Notes under the pieces: generated by a model
What the model was told of the DNA's origin: nothing
What the model saw: only the letters and a program-made list of their open reading frames with translations
Database searches by the model: none
Source of the DNA: Pantoea nemavictus
Lineage (GTDB): Bacteria; Pseudomonadota; Gammaproteobacteria; Enterobacterales; Enterobacteriaceae
NCBI RefSeq assembly: GCF_037479095.1
Contig: NZ_JBBGZW010000002.1
Location: 434,001-498,000 of the forward strand
Length of the DNA stretch: 64,000 nt
Reading direction: 5' to 3'
Translations under genes and position numbers: made by a program
In this document: in pieces, positions 63,375 through 64,000 of the stretch
Position numbering within the stretch: position 1 is the first letter of the stretch
Layout: the number at the start of each line of letters is the position of its first letter

Positions 63375-63686
63375 CTATAGAGGTGAAAGAGACGCAACCT
63401 CATGCTGAAAAACATAGGGATCAGAGATCAGTTCAAAGACTTCATCACCCGGATACGTTACAGCCACATGATAGTGTTCTCCAGCAAATGCGCGTACTGC
63501 AGCCAAATCCTGCCAGTACGTCGCAAGGAAGAAATGCTCCCAATCACCCTGCGTTTGCCTCAACACAAATGCGCCCTTGTTTCCTTGCACACTGGCTGAG
63601 TGCTCCACGCCTGTTTCGTCCAGGTGTTTAGCGAAGCTCTCCGCATGTCTTAGCGGAACGCAACCGTGCCATGTCCTTACAATCAT
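63375..63686 (-). CDS. Antibiotic biosynthesis monooxygenase (ABM)-like domain protein
   Basis: This 103-residue protein fits the dimeric alpha-beta barrel of the ABM family (MIVRTWHGCVP, WEHFFLATYWQDLAAVRAFAG, HYHVAVTYP). Members include quinone-modifying monooxygenases and haem-degrading IsdG relatives, but many are of unknown activity. It is monocistronic and its role is unknown. Confidence 0.7.
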   Translation of the reverse strand: MIVRTWHGCVPLRHAESFAKHLDETGVEHSASVQGNKGAFVLRQTQGDWEHFFLATYWQDLAAVRAFAGEHYHVAVTYPGDEVFELISDPYVFQHEVASLSPL

Positions 63687-64000
63687 TCGCTTTTCCTCTG
63701 TTATTTACGGGACGATAACCATAGCATTACAAGAGCGGATGTTCATTCTGGTTGAAATGCTCTGTAAGGTTAAAATATCCAACAATAAAGAATCTCTTTT
63801 GCATAAGTCAAAGCTGTGACTGACTCTCCCCAACGACGTGTCCTGAACCGCTTGTTTCAGGATATATTTTTAAATACAGCCTTCACGTATTAATAGGACC
63901 AATAATAATCCCGCTCTCGATTTCCCAACCTGGCTGCAACACCCTACTAAATAATGGACGCAATATCAGGAAAAAATTGTCATTTATCTGATTAATTTAA
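63687..64000. other. AT-rich end of window without recognised genes
   Basis: I see no supportable gene in this 314-bp stretch. A hairpin TCCTGAA/TTCAGGA with an 8-nt loop lies at 63841-63862, followed by TATATTTTT; it may end a transcript whose gene is not identifiable here. Confidence 0.45.

Overview
The window is a contiguous chromosomal piece from a gamma-proteobacterium of the Enterobacterales, most likely an Erwiniaceae member (Pantoea/Erwinia-like). The grounds are close similarity to enterobacterial MalE/LamB/MalK, PagP, YbiI, YfcC and YgdI/YgdR-type proteins, a high-GC coding style with tightly overlapping operons, and enterobacterial-type CRP, MalT and TPP-riboswitch signals. No rRNA, tRNA, insertion sequence, prophage or CRISPR array was recognised.

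Layout. (1) 1-10,920: the maltose regulon in one compact locus: the 3' end of malP and malQ, facing malK-lamB-malM, which diverges from malE-malF-malG across a region rich in MalT boxes. (2) 10,930-16,000: an AT-richer accessory segment. It holds a DUF4236 gene and a tandemly duplicated orphan type VI secretion module of predicted membrane-active effector, small membrane immunity protein, Hcp and macro-domain protein. The two copies have decayed in complementary ways. (3) 16,066-25,775: a six-gene operon of HyuA, HyuB and a Pot-type ABC importer, divergent from an M20 dipeptidase-like gene. (4) 25,815-29,537: a TPP-riboswitch-controlled operon encoding a LuxE-type acyl-activating enzyme, a LuxC-type acyl reductase and a short-chain dehydrogenase. 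This is a complete carboxylate-to-aldehyde-to-alcohol set placed under thiamin control and is the most intriguing system here. (5) 29,641-31,655: ybiI, a NYN-domain gene and two YgdI/YgdR lipoproteins. (6) 31,659-35,160: an MFS transporter, a PdxA2-like dehydrogenase and a TIM-barrel isomerase, preceded by a strong CRP site and an operator-like palindrome. (7) 35,255-54,441: two paralogous envelope modules, each a P2-type ATPase divergent from a tiny membrane protein, an adaptor lipoprotein and an RND pump. They are separated by an AI-2E-family protein and followed by an acyltransferase, an alpha/beta hydrolase and PagP. (8) 54,624-64,000: YfcC permease and M20 peptidase with a divergent LysR regulator, an OafA-like acyltransferase, a cold-shock gene with an upstream small ORF, an MscS-family channel, a lipoprotein and a monooxygenase-fold protein.

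How the parts work together. The mal genes import and degrade maltodextrins. The Hyu/ABC operon probably imports a cyclic amide or peptide-like compound and opens it with ATP. The LuxE/LuxC/SDR operon should be expressed when thiamin pyrophosphate is scarce, so a role in recovering an oxidised thiamin precursor is a reasonable hypothesis. The Hcp module is an interbacterial weapon or protection cassette that relies on a T6SS encoded elsewhere. The duplicated ATPase/RND modules together with PagP and the acyltransferases suggest an envelope-defence region.

All identifications rest on reading the sequence and recall of family features. No database search or structure prediction was run.
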